A stretch of DNA of 34,567 nucleotides from Staphylococcus caprae (GCF_002902725.1 NZ_PPRT01000024.1:1-34567), one strand, 5' to 3'. Numbered from the stretch's first letter, positions 8,356 through 16,910 are shown. Translations and numbers: made by a program. The notes: a model not told the origin generated them from the sequence alone.

Positions 8356-9855
8356 TTATTTATCATGATGTCTAATTTCTTCCATTGAAACATCTTGTCT
8401 TAGATCCACTTTATTAAGTGGAATCATTTTAGTTTTATAGCGTAATTTATGATAAAGGAAGAAGATTAAAAATACAGGTATACCCATATAGGTAATTACA
8501 AATCTATTTAGATCAAAATGTCCTGTTTTAATAAAATCAACATCTTGCCCGATAATAACAATCACACATAATATACCTGCGAATATAGGACCAAATGGGA
8601 AAAGTTTGGCTTTATATTTAAGCTTACTTTTATCGTAATCTTGTTTATCAAAAGCGCGTCTAAATCTAAAGTGACTAATCGCTATACCTACCCAAGCAAT
8701 AAATCCTGTCATTCCACTCGCCGCAACAATATATTCATATGCATCGCCACTGAGGTGTTGTAAAGCGAAAATAAGTACAACTAGTACGCCAGTAGCAATT
8801 AATGATAAATAAGGTACACCACTTTTGTTTGTTTTGCCAAATGAAGCAAACGCAAGTTTATCTTTACTCATTGAATATAACATACGAGTAGACGCGTACA
8901 TTCCTGAATTTCCGGCTGATAGTACTGATGTAAGTATAACAGCGTTCATGAACGAAGCTGCAAAGGCAAGACCTGCATTCTTAAATACAAGTGTAAATGG
9001 TGAAGTAGAAATACTATCTCCGCCACCCATTAATGCCTTACTATCATAAGGAATCAACATACCTATGATAAATATTGCTAAAATATAAAATAATAAGATT
9101 CTCCAAAATACTTGTTTGATCGCCTTCGGAACAGCTCTTTCAGGATTTTCAGATTCACCAGCTGTAATACCTATTAATTCAGTACCTTGGAATGAGAATC
9201 CAGCTACTAGGAATACACCTAAAATAGAGAGAAGACTACCTCCAAGGTTTCCACCTAGGATAGGACCGTCACCTTTAGTGAATGTATCGAATCCTACAAA
9301 TTCTCCACCCATGATACCTAGTATTGTTAATAAACCTATCACAATAAAGATAATTACAGTAACAACTTTAATTAAAGCAAACCAATATTCACTTTCGCCA
9401 TACACTCTCACTGATAAAGAATTTAATGCGAAAATAATAACTAAGAATATACAACTCCAAACCCAAGCAGGCATCCCTTGCATTGGAGACCAATACTGTA
9501 TAACTTGAGCTGCAATCGTTACATCAGCTGCAACTGTAATAACCCAGTTAAACCAATAATTCCAACCTAAAGCAAACCCTAAAGAAGGATCTACGAATCT
9601 TGTAGCATACGTACTAAAAGATCCTGAAACCGGCAAATATGTCGCCATTTCACCTAGTGAAGTCATTAGGAAGAATACCATCGCACCAATAATCGCATAC
9701 GCAATTAATGCACCTAATGCACCAGCATCATGAATGGCACCACCTGAAGTCATAAATAGACCTGTCCCAATACAACCGCCAATTGCGATCATAGAAATAT
9801 GACGATCTTTTAATCCTCTTTGAACACCGCCATTTTGATTTTCATTTTTACTCAT
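8356..9855 (-). CDS. lysP: Lysine-specific permease LysP (APC family)
   Basis: This 499-residue membrane protein imports lysine by proton symport. It opens with a short cytoplasmic tail, then GGCIGTGLF, the TM1 signature of amino acid-polyamine-organocation transporters, and continues with about 12 hydrophobic helices and a basic C-terminal tail. The GITAGESENPERAVPKAI motif near residues 228-245 is typical of the lysine/aromatic/GABA permease group. A complete lysine riboswitch upstream makes lysine the likely substrate. The start is supported by AAAGGGA upstream of the ATG. It follows thrS and precedes infC, with no constitutive terminator on either side. Confidence 0.93.
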   Translation of the reverse strand: MSKNENQNGGVQRGLKDRHISMIAIGGCIGTGLFMTSGGAIHDAGALGALIAYAIIGAMVFFLMTSLGEMATYLPVSGSFSTYATRFVDPSLGFALGWNYWFNWVITVAADVTIAAQVIQYWSPMQGMPAWVWSCIFLVIIFALNSLSVRVYGESEYWFALIKVVTVIIFIVIGLLTILGIMGGEFVGFDTFTKGDGPILGGNLGGSLLSILGVFLVAGFSFQGTELIGITAGESENPERAVPKAIKQVFWRILLFYILAIFIIGMLIPYDSKALMGGGDSISTSPFTLVFKNAGLAFAASFMNAVILTSVLSAGNSGMYASTRMLYSMSKDKLAFASFGKTNKSGVPYLSLIATGVLVVLIFALQHLSGDAYEYIVAASGMTGFIAWVGIAISHFRFRRAFDKQDYDKSKLKYKAKLFPFGPIFAGILCVIVIIGQDVDFIKTGHFDLNRFVITYMGIPVFLIFFLYHKLRYKTKMIPLNKVDLRQDVSMEEIRHHDK

Positions 9856-9910
9856 AGAAGTTCCCTTTCCTTGTCTTAGAGGCTAACATGTAACTATTTC
9901 TCTGTGTAGA

Positions 9911-9961
9911 ATAACTATACATGTCTTGTATGAAAATTTGATTAAAATCATACATAGTTAT
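9911..9961 (-). repeat. Long inverted repeat in the lysP leader
   Basis: ATAACTATACATG (9911-9923) and CATACATAGTTAT (9949-9961) pair over 13 positions. Two internal positions are A-C mismatches on the plus strand but become U-G and G-U wobble pairs in the minus-strand RNA, so the stem is continuous only in the lysP transcript. It lies between the riboswitch terminator and the lysP ribosome-binding site. No function is known to me. Confidence 0.6.
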
Positions 9962-10027
9962 GAGTATGCTTAATTTCATCATCATTGAATTGAAATTATA
10001 CGAACTTTAGTTACACACAGAACTCAA

Positions 10028-10069
10028 ACAAAAAAGTGGTTACATACCTTTAAGATATGCAACCACTTT
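10028..10069 (-). terminator. Lysine riboswitch terminator
   Basis: On the minus strand AAAGTGGTTGCATA and TATGTAACCACTTT form a 14-bp stem (one G-U pair) with a 9-base loop, followed by six T. It lies just downstream of the lysine aptamer and about 170 bases before lysP. Its 5' arm (GTGGTTGCAT) can partly pair with the aptamer 3' end (ATGTGCTACC), a possible antiterminator. Confidence 0.92.
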
Positions 10070-10080
10070 GCTTTTATCTA

Positions 10081-10260
10081 TATAAGGTAGCACATCACAT
10101 TCAGTGACAGTACAGCTTCTTATCGAAAACTGTCCCAACAAATGTAAATTATGGTTTTACATTTGTTTCGGCATTGTTACCTTTTGCTAATTCAACATAT
10201 GTTCCATACAACTTCTGATTAGCTACTGATTAACAATGCAACCTCTAACTCTAATTTATA
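10081..10260 (-). promoter_or_regulatory. Lysine riboswitch (L box) upstream of lysP
   Basis: The minus strand shows landmarks of the lysine aptamer in order: AGAGGTTGCA near the 5' end, AAAGGTAACAATGCCGAAAC in the middle, the long hairpin AACAAATGTAAA/TTTACATTTGTT, then TTGGGACAG with its partner CTGTCACT, and closing CTACCTTATA. The ends TATAA and TTATA can pair to close P1. When lysine binds, the downstream terminator should form and switch off lysP. The GCCGAA core and the placement before a lysine permease make the call firm; I have not computed the fold. Confidence 0.93.
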
Positions 10261-10274
10261 TTTGATTCAATTGT

Positions 10275-10303
10275 AATATACATGATACAGCCTGTCTTTT
10301 CAA
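10275..10303 (-). promoter_or_regulatory. lysP riboswitch promoter
   Basis: On the minus strand TTGAAA (10298-10303) and TATATT (10275-10280) are 17 bases apart. The -35 box begins 3 bases after the thrS stop codon. Transcription would start near 10268, just upstream of the aptamer. Confidence 0.75.
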
Positions 10304-10305
10304 GC

Positions 10306-12243
10306 TTATCTATGTTTTTTCAAGCGGATTTCATCAACAAGATTCCAAATGAACTCATCTTTTTCAAGTGATTCTTGGTCTTCTGAACCATATTTTCTAA
10401 CATTCACTTCGTTATTTTCCACTTCTTTGTCACCGACTACAATTTGGTATGGGATTTTTTGCATTTGTGCTTCACGTATTTTATATCCCATTTTTTCATT
10501 ACGGTCATCAATTTCGACACGTACACCTTGTGATTTGAGCTCATCTTGTAATTGACGCGCATAGTCATAATGAATATCAACATTTACAGGAATAATTTCA
10601 ACTTGTTTTGGCGCTAACCAAGTTGGGAATGCCCCTTTAGTTTCCTCAGTTAAGAATGCAACAAAACGTTCCATAGTTGAAACCACGCCACGGTGGATAA
10701 CAACTGGTCGATGTTGTTCGCCATCGCTTCCTATATAAGTAAGTTCAAAGCGTTCTGGTAATAAGAAGTCAAGTTGAGCTGTAGATAATGTTTCTTCTTT
10801 ACCCATAGCTGTTTTAACTTGGACGTCTAATTTTGGACCGTAGAAAGCCGCTTCACCTATAGCTTCTACATATGGTAAGCCCATTTCATCAACTGCTTCT
10901 TTAAGCATTGATTCAGCTTTATTCCACATTTCGTCATCGTCCATGTATTTCTCTTTATCTTCAGGGTCTCTATAGCTTAATCTAAAAGTATAATCCTCGA
11001 AACCGAAATCTTCATATACTTCTTGAATCATGTTTACAACTCGTTTGAACTCTTCTTTAATTTGATCTGGTCTTACGAAAATATGAGAGTCATTTAAAGT
11101 CATACCACGAACACGTTGTAATCCAGAAACAGCACCGCTTGCTTCATATCTATGCATTGTACCTAATTCAGCAATACGAATAGGTAGTTCACGATAAGAG
11201 TGTGGTTTATTGTTATAAATCATCATATGATGTGGACAGTTCATTGGTCTTAATACCATTTCTTCTGTTTCATCTAATTTCATTGGCGGGAACATATCCT
11301 CTTGATAATGGTCCCAGTGTCCTGAAGTTTTATATAAATCAACATTTGCGAGTACAGGAGTATATACATGGTCGTAACCCATGCTTACCTCTTTATCAAC
11401 AATGTAACGTTCAATTTCACGTCGAATTGTAGCCCCATTAGGTAACCATAGAGGTAAACCTGCACCTACGAGTTGGCTATTAGTAAATAACTCTAAGTCT
11501 TTACCAATTTTACGATGATCTCGTTCGCGACGTTCTTCAAGCATTTGTAAGTGCGCTTTTAGATCTTTTTTATCGAAAAATGCAGTACCGTAAATACGTT
11601 GTAACATCTTGTTATTACTATCACCACGCCAATAAGCACCAGCAGTGGATAATAATTTAAATTCTTTAATTTTTGAAGTTGAAGGTACGTGAACGCCACG
11701 GCATAAATCAGTAAACTCACCTTGTGTGTATAGAGTAACATTCTCTCCTTCAGGAATTGCATCAATCAATTCCAATTTATAAGGATCATCTTTGAAAAAT
11801 TCTTTAGCTTCGTTTCTACTCACTACTTTTCTTTCAACTTTATAATTTTCATTAACGATTTGTTTCATTGTTTTTTCGATTTTGTCAAAGTCATCTGATG
11901 ATACCTTTTCATCCATATCAAAATCGTAATAGAACCCACCTTCAATAACTGGTCCTACACCAAACTTCACATCTCCATATAAGCGTTTTAAGGCTTGAGC
12001 CATTAAGTGAGCAGTTGAATGACGTAATACTTCAAGTGCTTCTTCACTTCCAGGTGTAACAATTTCAATTGATCCATCTTCTTCAAGCGGACGAGTTAAA
12101 TCGACCATTTGACCATTAAATTTACCTGCTACAGCTTTCTTTCTTAAACCTGGGCTTATAGATTGAGCGATATCTTCTGTAGTTGTACCTTTATCAAACG
12201 CCTTTGAATTACCATCTGGAAATTGAATATTAATTTGATCCAT
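10306..12243 (-). CDS. thrS: Threonyl-tRNA synthetase
   Basis: This class II synthetase charges tRNA(Thr) and edits mischarged Ser-tRNA(Thr). Domains in order are a TGS domain (about 1-63), an editing domain with HSTAH (75-79) and Cys181/His185, the catalytic core with zinc ligand Cys336 in MNCPHH, the second ligand His387, and the [11 protein letters not shown] region, then an anticodon-binding domain. An upstream in-frame ATG exists at 12270, but AGGAGGG lies between it and the ATG at 12243, so I take 12243; the result is 645 residues, the normal Staphylococcus length. Expression is controlled by the T-box upstream. Confidence 0.98.
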   Translation of the reverse strand: MDQINIQFPDGNSKAFDKGTTTEDIAQSISPGLRKKAVAGKFNGQMVDLTRPLEEDGSIEIVTPGSEEALEVLRHSTAHLMAQALKRLYGDVKFGVGPVIEGGFYYDFDMDEKVSSDDFDKIEKTMKQIVNENYKVERKVVSRNEAKEFFKDDPYKLELIDAIPEGENVTLYTQGEFTDLCRGVHVPSTSKIKEFKLLSTAGAYWRGDSNNKMLQRIYGTAFFDKKDLKAHLQMLEERRERDHRKIGKDLELFTNSQLVGAGLPLWLPNGATIRREIERYIVDKEVSMGYDHVYTPVLANVDLYKTSGHWDHYQEDMFPPMKLDETEEMVLRPMNCPHHMMIYNNKPHSYRELPIRIAELGTMHRYEASGAVSGLQRVRGMTLNDSHIFVRPDQIKEEFKRVVNMIQEVYEDFGFEDYTFRLSYRDPEDKEKYMDDDEMWNKAESMLKEAVDEMGLPYVEAIGEAAFYGPKLDVQVKTAMGKEETLSTAQLDFLLPERFELTYIGSDGEQHRPVVIHRGVVSTMERFVAFLTEETKGAFPTWLAPKQVEIIPVNVDIHYDYARQLQDELKSQGVRVEIDDRNEKMGYKIREAQMQKIPYQIVVGDKEVENNEVNVRKYGSEDQESLEKDEFIWNLVDEIRLKKHR

Positions 12244-12308
12244 ACTTAACCCTCCTAAATAATAAAGCATCTGATCGTTGACTTGTTTAATAAATATCCA
12301 TAAAACAC

Positions 12309-12340
12309 AAAAAATCCCGCCCCAAACAAGGGACGAGATT
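12309..12340 (-). terminator. T-box terminator upstream of thrS
   Basis: On the minus strand AATCTCGTCCC and GGGGCGGGATT pair over 11 positions (two G-U) around a 6-base loop and are followed by a run of T. It forms when tRNA(Thr) is charged. Confidence 0.95.
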
Positions 12341-12556
12341 ATCGCGGTACCACCCTAGTCGTTTAACTCTTATTCTCATTAAAGAGTTAAACTTCTCTAC
12401 ATAAGATAACGGTCTTGAGCCGGATATTCATTACAAATATCATTTACTGAAGTAGTAATCATTTAATATGTTAGCCATATTCTCATTAGCTAATGACTTT
12501 CTGTGTAACAGTGATTAAATTATCTTGTCTTCAATAATTTCAACGATTTAGATTTA
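12309..12556 (-). promoter_or_regulatory. T-box riboswitch, threonine specific
   Basis: The leader contains the T-box core AGGGTGGTACCGCG (12343-12356), whose TGGT should pair with the acceptor end of uncharged tRNA. Stem I is closed by AAGATAA (12520-12526) and TTATCTT (12403-12409). The codon ACC (12411-12413) sits on the 3' side of stem I, directly before that helix, in the specifier position, and it encodes threonine. A perfect 10-bp stem III (GTTTAACTCT and complement, about 12361-12390) follows. Uncharged tRNA(Thr) should stabilise the antiterminator and allow thrS transcription. This element fills most of the 342-base gap between dnaI and thrS. Confidence 0.95.
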
Positions 12557-12561
12557 AGTCT

Positions 12562-12589
12562 ATTATACACCTCATAAGATAAAATTCAA
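12562..12589 (-). promoter_or_regulatory. thrS promoter overlapping the dnaI stop codon
   Basis: On the minus strand TTGAAT (12584-12589) and TATAAT (12562-12567) are 16 bases apart. The -35 box contains the dnaI TGA stop codon. Transcription would begin near 12555 at the 5' end of the T-box. Confidence 0.75.
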
Positions 12590-13506
12590 TTGTTTCTATA
12601 ATTTTTACCTTCAAGATAATATGAGTTGGATAGCGTCTTAACACGTTCGATAATACGAGCGGCTTTCGTTTTTTCAGATCCATCTCTTGTAATAGATAAG
12701 TGATGCTCAAGTTCACTATAATCAAAGTTAGAACTAAAGAAAGTTGGTAGTTCATGTACCATTCTATAATGTAGCAATGGCCCTATGATTTCATCCCTTA
12801 CCCACGGCGTAACTTCTTCAGCACCAATATCGTCTAACATTAATATATTAGCTTCTCGCACACGTTCTAATTTCCTTTCGAAGCTACCATCCTTAAATCC
12901 ACTCTTTAAAGTACGTATAAATTCAGGTAAATACACGATAGTAGAGGAAATCTTTTTAGACTTAAGTTGATTGGCAATTGCGCCTAGTATGAATGATTTA
13001 CCTGTACCAAACGGACCATGTAAATATAGCCCTTTTACTTTTTCATCATTAGCAATAGCAGTACAGATTTCTTCTGCAGCCATCGCTACATCTAAACGAT
13101 CGCGTTGGTCCATATAGATGTCTTTCAACTTGGCATTTAATGTATCTCGTTGCATATGATGAGAGGTTATGAGTTGAGAATTAAACCGTTCTTCGTCATG
13201 TTTAATTTTGCAAGGACACATTAAATATCGAATTTTTATTCTATCATTTTCTATGTAGAGTTCAGGTACATGTCCTTTTACAAAATTGGGGCAATCTTCG
13301 AAGCGATGACCATCGTAATGCTTTTGTTGATCTTTATATTCTTGCAATACATTTAAATCTTCATCAATCATTGCATTAGTAAGTTCAGATTGATGATGCT
13401 CTAAAAATTGTTTAACATCTGGGTCATTAATTACGTCTTTTTTTATTTTTTCAATTCTTTTATCTAAGTCTTGTGACGACCCCATAATATTTTTGAAGCT
13501 TTTCAT
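12586..13506 (-). CDS. dnaI: Helicase loader DnaI
   Basis: DnaI is the AAA+ ATPase that loads the replicative helicase (DnaC in Firmicute naming) at the origin and at restarting forks. The 306-residue protein has an N-terminal helicase-binding domain with Cys72, Cys97 and Cys99 of its zinc site, Walker A GPFGTGKS (164-171), Walker B ILMLDDIGAE (221-230), a sensor region FFSSNFDYSEL and a likely arginine finger in RIIERV. The ATG at 13504-13506 overlaps the dnaB stop by one base (TGATG). A GTG one codon earlier is also possible. The overlap implies translational coupling with dnaB. Confidence 0.96.
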   Translation of the reverse strand: MKSFKNIMGSSQDLDKRIEKIKKDVINDPDVKQFLEHHQSELTNAMIDEDLNVLQEYKDQQKHYDGHRFEDCPNFVKGHVPELYIENDRIKIRYLMCPCKIKHDEERFNSQLITSHHMQRDTLNAKLKDIYMDQRDRLDVAMAAEEICTAIANDEKVKGLYLHGPFGTGKSFILGAIANQLKSKKISSTIVYLPEFIRTLKSGFKDGSFERKLERVREANILMLDDIGAEEVTPWVRDEIIGPLLHYRMVHELPTFFSSNFDYSELEHHLSITRDGSEKTKAARIIERVKTLSNSYYLEGKNYRNN

Positions 13507-14894
13507 CACTCATCACCTTCCTCCCATTTTTTATTTAATTTCTCTAGGAATGCTTGACGGTCTTTTTCTAATTTATCATCATTTTGTTTTGATTGTTTTT
13601 CAGAAGTGTTTGCAGATTGATTATCTCGATTTTCTAACCATTTTGGTGTTTTTTCTTTAGATATCAATTGTTTGTTTTGTCTTGAATAATTTCTACTTCC
13701 TTTATAATTCTGCTCATAATTTTTAGGTTGATTGACTTGAAGTGCATAATCATAAGCCTGTTTCGCAGTTTTAATGTCTTTTTTATTCCAATTTGACGCT
13801 ATCTCAAATATATAAGATTTCGGCAACTTCATATCTTCTTTAAGCATAACAAATTGCAATAGAATATTAATGACACCAAAATTCATCTTCTCTCTATTCA
13901 TTAATTCTTCAATCATACTCTTCTGAGATTGTGTAGGTTCTGACCCAGACCAACTTGCCAACATATCAATTGGACTTGTTTCATCAAGTAATTTCAACCA
14001 TGCTTCAGTATCATTTTGAGGCGAGATTTCTTCACTATTTGATGAGATATCTGATCGTTGCTCTTTTAATTGTAATTTGGGTAGATGATTTTCATGTTCT
14101 ATTAAATAATAAGAACGCGCCTGTTTCCGCATCTCTTCAAAAGATAATTGTTGCGCACTAGTAATTGAATTTAATATAACCTTTTTCATACCATCTGGGG
14201 TTAATCCATATAATGTGGCGAGTTGAATGATGAGTTCTTTGGCATCCTTATCAATGATTTCATTACTGATAAAATGATGATTTAACATTTGTTTTAATAA
14301 ATCGAAATCGAATGTCTCATTAGATAAATCAACACCATCATAGTGCTTAATTTGCTTAAGTTTGGATAAATCTTGGTCCATCATTTTCTTAGGAACGCTA
14401 AATACTTCAGTAAACTTTCGTGTTGTTTGTTGATAACTACTTAAATCTTTTTTATCCCTTTCAAAATGAGCTTTAAGCATTTGATAACGATTCTTATCAA
14501 CCTCACTATATAAAAATACAGAAAGCATCGGATCATTAAAAAATTGATATGCTGTTGGAGGTTGAATTAATTGATACACAAAATGTGTTTGTTTATCTTC
14601 GTGATTTACGAAAGTTTTGACCAATCCTATTGCTTCTAGGTAATCCATTTGCTTCCTAAAATCTAGAAGGTTAATTTTTAATTCATTCATAAATACATAA
14701 TGTGTTAGCGGATAATGATTATTGTCATCAGTAAACTGATTCATAAAATGATAAAGTCCAATAGACTGGGGCCCAATTAAAGGCGTAAACAGACGATTTA
14801 GTATTTCTAAGTGTTCTGTCGTTATTTGAAATTCTTTAATCACTTCAAAGCCATCTTGAGGCCTCAAACCATATTCATAGGATTGTAATCCCAT
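13506..14894 (-). CDS. dnaB: Replication initiation and membrane attachment protein DnaB (Firmicute type)
   Basis: This is the Firmicute primosomal DnaB, not the helicase. It works with DnaD and DnaI to remodel origin DNA and load the helicase, and links the origin to the membrane. The 462-residue protein has an N-terminal winged-helix region (about 1-150), a central helical DnaD/DnaB-like domain, and a Lys/Gln/Glu-rich disordered tail. It starts 3 bases after the nrdR stop codon with CGGAGTGA upstream, and its end overlaps dnaI, so nrdR-dnaB-dnaI form one operon. Confidence 0.95.
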   Translation of the reverse strand: MGLQSYEYGLRPQDGFEVIKEFQITTEHLEILNRLFTPLIGPQSIGLYHFMNQFTDDNNHYPLTHYVFMNELKINLLDFRKQMDYLEAIGLVKTFVNHEDKQTHFVYQLIQPPTAYQFFNDPMLSVFLYSEVDKNRYQMLKAHFERDKKDLSSYQQTTRKFTEVFSVPKKMMDQDLSKLKQIKHYDGVDLSNETFDFDLLKQMLNHHFISNEIIDKDAKELIIQLATLYGLTPDGMKKVILNSITSAQQLSFEEMRKQARSYYLIEHENHLPKLQLKEQRSDISSNSEEISPQNDTEAWLKLLDETSPIDMLASWSGSEPTQSQKSMIEELMNREKMNFGVINILLQFVMLKEDMKLPKSYIFEIASNWNKKDIKTAKQAYDYALQVNQPKNYEQNYKGSRNYSRQNKQLISKEKTPKWLENRDNQSANTSEKQSKQNDDKLEKDRQAFLEKLNKKWEEGDE

Positions 14895-14897
14895 TGA

Positions 14898-15365
14898 TTA
14901 ATCACTCCGTTTGTTATCATTCAAAATTCCTTGCATGGAAGCAAGTAGTTGGTCCACATCTTTAAATTCTTTATAGACGGAAGCAAATCTTACATAGGAA
15001 ACTTGATCTACATGCATCAATAATTTCATTACATGTTCTCCAATATCTCGGGAAGATATTTCAGTTTGTCCTTCATCTCTTAATTGCCACTCTACTTTAT
15101 TCGTTATATCCTCCAATTGTTGATATCTTACCGGTCTTTTTTCACAAGATCTTACTAGGCCATTTAATATTTTTTCTCTTAAAAATTGCTCTCTAGTGCC
15201 ATCTTTTTTAACAACGATAAGCGGACTTACTTCAATATGTTCAAATGTGGTAAATCTAGTGCCACAATTTTCACATTCTCTTCTACGTCTTATTGCATTA
15301 GCTTCATCAGCATGTCTCGAATCGACTACTCTTGAATGCGTTGAATTACATTTTGGGCATTTCAT
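14898..15365 (-). CDS. nrdR: Transcriptional repressor NrdR
   Basis: NrdR represses ribonucleotide reductase genes in response to ATP/dATP. The 155-residue protein has an N-terminal zinc ribbon (CPKC at 3-6 and CENC at 31-34), the basic RRRRE stretch, and an ATP-cone domain from about residue 49 ([14 protein letters not shown]). Length is typical. AGAGGGTGAC precedes the ATG. It heads the nrdR-dnaB-dnaI operon, linking dNTP supply and replication initiation. Confidence 0.97.
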   Translation of the reverse strand: MKCPKCNSTHSRVVDSRHADEANAIRRRRECENCGTRFTTFEHIEVSPLIVVKKDGTREQFLREKILNGLVRSCEKRPVRYQQLEDITNKVEWQLRDEGQTEISSRDIGEHVMKLLMHVDQVSYVRFASVYKEFKDVDQLLASMQGILNDNKRSD

Positions 15366-15719
15366 TTATGTCACCCTCTTAAGTTTGATTATCGTTCATT
15401 ATACTATAAAATTGGCTTGTAAAAAAGAAAGGTCCTTTAGACTAATAATCGAATTATTATACTTAATAACTGAAATATTTTAGAGTGGATGTCGTAGATA
15501 AATACAATAATAATAAAAATGCATGTCACAAATTAAAATTTCACTTTTATAAGACAATATAAATTTTTTTGACATAGAAAATCACTTTGAAGCAACAGGA
15601 TTTTACTACTTTAAAAATGAGTGTAGTAATAAAAAAGCTCTAAGACAATTCTAAACTGAAATTATCTTAGAGCTATCGTATCGGATCTTATATGCCAAAT
15701 TGATTAACTATATATTTAA
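15366..15719. other. gapB-nrdR intergenic region
   Basis: This 354-base AT-rich gap holds the gapB terminator (15631-15674) and a possible nrdR promoter whose TATAAT lies at 15398-15403 on the minus strand without a clear -35 box. I see no NrdR box. The middle part (about 15480-15630) contains a 31-codon minus-strand ORF with a weak ribosome-binding site, which I do not call as a gene. Otherwise nothing is recognisable. Confidence 0.6.
15631..15674 (-). terminator. gapB terminator
   Basis: On the minus strand AGCTCTAAGATAATT and AATTGTCTTAGAGCT form a 15-bp stem (one G-U) with a 9-base loop, followed by six T. It lies about 45 bases after the gapB stop codon. Confidence 0.95.
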
Positions 15720-16745
15720 TTAAACTGCTTTAACTGTTGCTTCATCTTCAATAAGCTGACCAATTTGTTCAGCAACTTCAACAACTCGGTTTGAATATCC
15801 CCATTCATTATCGTACCAGGCGATAACTTTAACTTTATTATCTCCCATCACCATTGTAGATTGTGCATCTAACACTGCTGAATTAGGGTTTGTATTAAAA
15901 TCAACGGACACTAAAGGTGCATCTTCAACGTCTAATATGCCATCTAAGCCAGAATTTCTGAATGCATCATTTACTTCTTCAGCGGTTACATTTTTCTCTA
16001 AATCAACCACTAAATCCACTAGGGAAACATTCTTCGTTGGAACACGTAGTGCCATACCATGAAGTTTGCCTTCAACTTCTGGTAATACCTCTTTAAGTGC
16101 TTTAGCTGCACCAGTTGAAGTAGGTATAATACTTTCGTTACATGAACGTGCTCTACGTAAATCTTTATGTGGATTATCAATATTTTTTTGGTCATTTGTA
16201 ATAGCATGAACCGTTGTCATTAAACCATTTACAATTCCAAATTTATCATTTAAGACTTTGGCTACTGGACCTATACAATTGGTTGTACATGAAGCGTTAC
16301 TAAAGATATCATATTGATTAATATCTAGTTGATCATCATTAACCCCTTTTACAATCATTTGCACTTCTCCGCCTTTTGAAGGCCCTGTTAACAACACTTT
16401 TTTAGCCCCTGCGTTAATATGCGCAATCGCTTTATCACCATGATTAAATTTACCAGTTGCTTCGATAACAAGATCAATATCTAATTCTCTCCATGGTAAG
16501 TTTTCAGGGTTTCTATCAGATACTAATTTAATTTCATGATCTCCAACTTTGATACCATTTTCTGTTGGTTCTACTTTCTTATCATATGTACCATGAGTTG
16601 TATCATAATTAATTAAATGTGCAATTGTTTCAGAAGGATAGCTTGCGTTGATAGCAACTACATTTAAATTTTCATTTTTTAAAGCTATACGTAATACCAT
16701 TCTTCCAATTCTACCCATTCCATTAATTGCGATATTCGTTGACAT
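15720..16745 (-). CDS. gapB: Glyceraldehyde-3-phosphate dehydrogenase 2, gluconeogenic GapB
   Basis: GapB runs the GAPDH reaction in the gluconeogenic direction and, in Bacillus, prefers NADP. The protein is 341 residues from the ATG at 16745; a GTG at 16754 is in frame but overlaps the ribosome-binding site GGGGTG, so I reject it. The catalytic Cys153 is in SNASCTTNCIGP. After the first beta strand the segment is AINASYP instead of the acidic INDLTD type of NAD-dependent GapA, which fits NADP use. A cre-like site and a CcpN-type inverted repeat overlap the promoter, as expected for glucose repression. It is monocistronic, with terminators on both sides. Confidence 0.96.
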   Translation of the reverse strand: MSTNIAINGMGRIGRMVLRIALKNENLNVVAINASYPSETIAHLINYDTTHGTYDKKVEPTENGIKVGDHEIKLVSDRNPENLPWRELDIDLVIEATGKFNHGDKAIAHINAGAKKVLLTGPSKGGEVQMIVKGVNDDQLDINQYDIFSNASCTTNCIGPVAKVLNDKFGIVNGLMTTVHAITNDQKNIDNPHKDLRRARSCNESIIPTSTGAAKALKEVLPEVEGKLHGMALRVPTKNVSLVDLVVDLEKNVTAEEVNDAFRNSGLDGILDVEDAPLVSVDFNTNPNSAVLDAQSTMVMGDNKVKVIAWYDNEWGYSNRVVEVAEQIGQLIEDEATVKAV

Positions 16746-16772
16746 TAAAAGCACCCCTTGAGCATTTATTTA

Positions 16773-16804
16773 TATGTTATACTTTATAGGATTAGTATAA
16801 CATA
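16773..16804. promoter_or_regulatory. CcpN-type operator at the gapB promoter
   Basis: TATGTTATACT (16773-16783) and its exact reverse complement AGTATAACATA (16794-16804) form an inverted repeat of 11-bp arms with a 10-base spacer. Each arm matches TRTGHYATAYW, the CcpN operator consensus as I recall it from Bacillus gapB and pckA. The right arm contains the gapB -10 box (TATACT on the minus strand, 16794-16799) and the left arm lies just past the start point. Binding here would block transcription on glycolytic carbon sources. Confidence 0.75.
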
Positions 16805-16822
16805 ATTATTTATTTTTGAAAG
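16794..16822 (-). promoter_or_regulatory. gapB promoter
   Basis: On the minus strand TATACT (16794-16799) is 17 bases downstream of CTTTCA (16817-16822). The -35 box is weak and lies inside the cre-like site, and the -10 box lies inside one arm of the CcpN-type repeat. Confidence 0.6.
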
Positions 16823-16830
16823 CGTTTACT
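16817..16830. promoter_or_regulatory. cre-like site (CcpA) at gapB
   Basis: TGAAAGCGTTTACT matches the cre consensus TGNAANCGNTNNCA at all fixed positions except the last base. It covers the gapB -35 box, a position that would repress. Confidence 0.6.
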
Positions 16831-16910
16831 AATTGAAATAAATTACGTTTAGCTATCATTTTAAATAAGTTATACTTATGAGTGATTTTCTATTTTCACG
16901 TAATACAAAC

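Noticed and set aside
9116..9508. A 130-codon plus-strand open frame inside lysP
   Set aside because: It is antisense to a well-supported membrane protein, is proline-rich as expected from a mirrored hydrophobic gene, and has no start signal.
12244..12270. Upstream ATG extension of thrS (9 residues)
   Set aside because: The ribosome-binding site AGGAGGG lies inside this extension and serves the ATG at 12243.
13507..13509. GTG as the dnaI start
   Set aside because: It is possible and only one codon longer, but the ATG in the TGATG overlap fits the known 306-residue length and start of staphylococcal DnaI.
15480..15575. A 31-codon minus-strand ORF in the gapB-nrdR gap, reading MSKKFILSYKSEILI...
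   Set aside because: The ribosome-binding site is weak, no promoter is visible, and AT-rich sequence gives such ORFs by chance.
16746..16754. GTG start for gapB three codons upstream
   Set aside because: It overlaps the ribosome-binding site GGGGTG, which is correctly spaced for the ATG at 16745.
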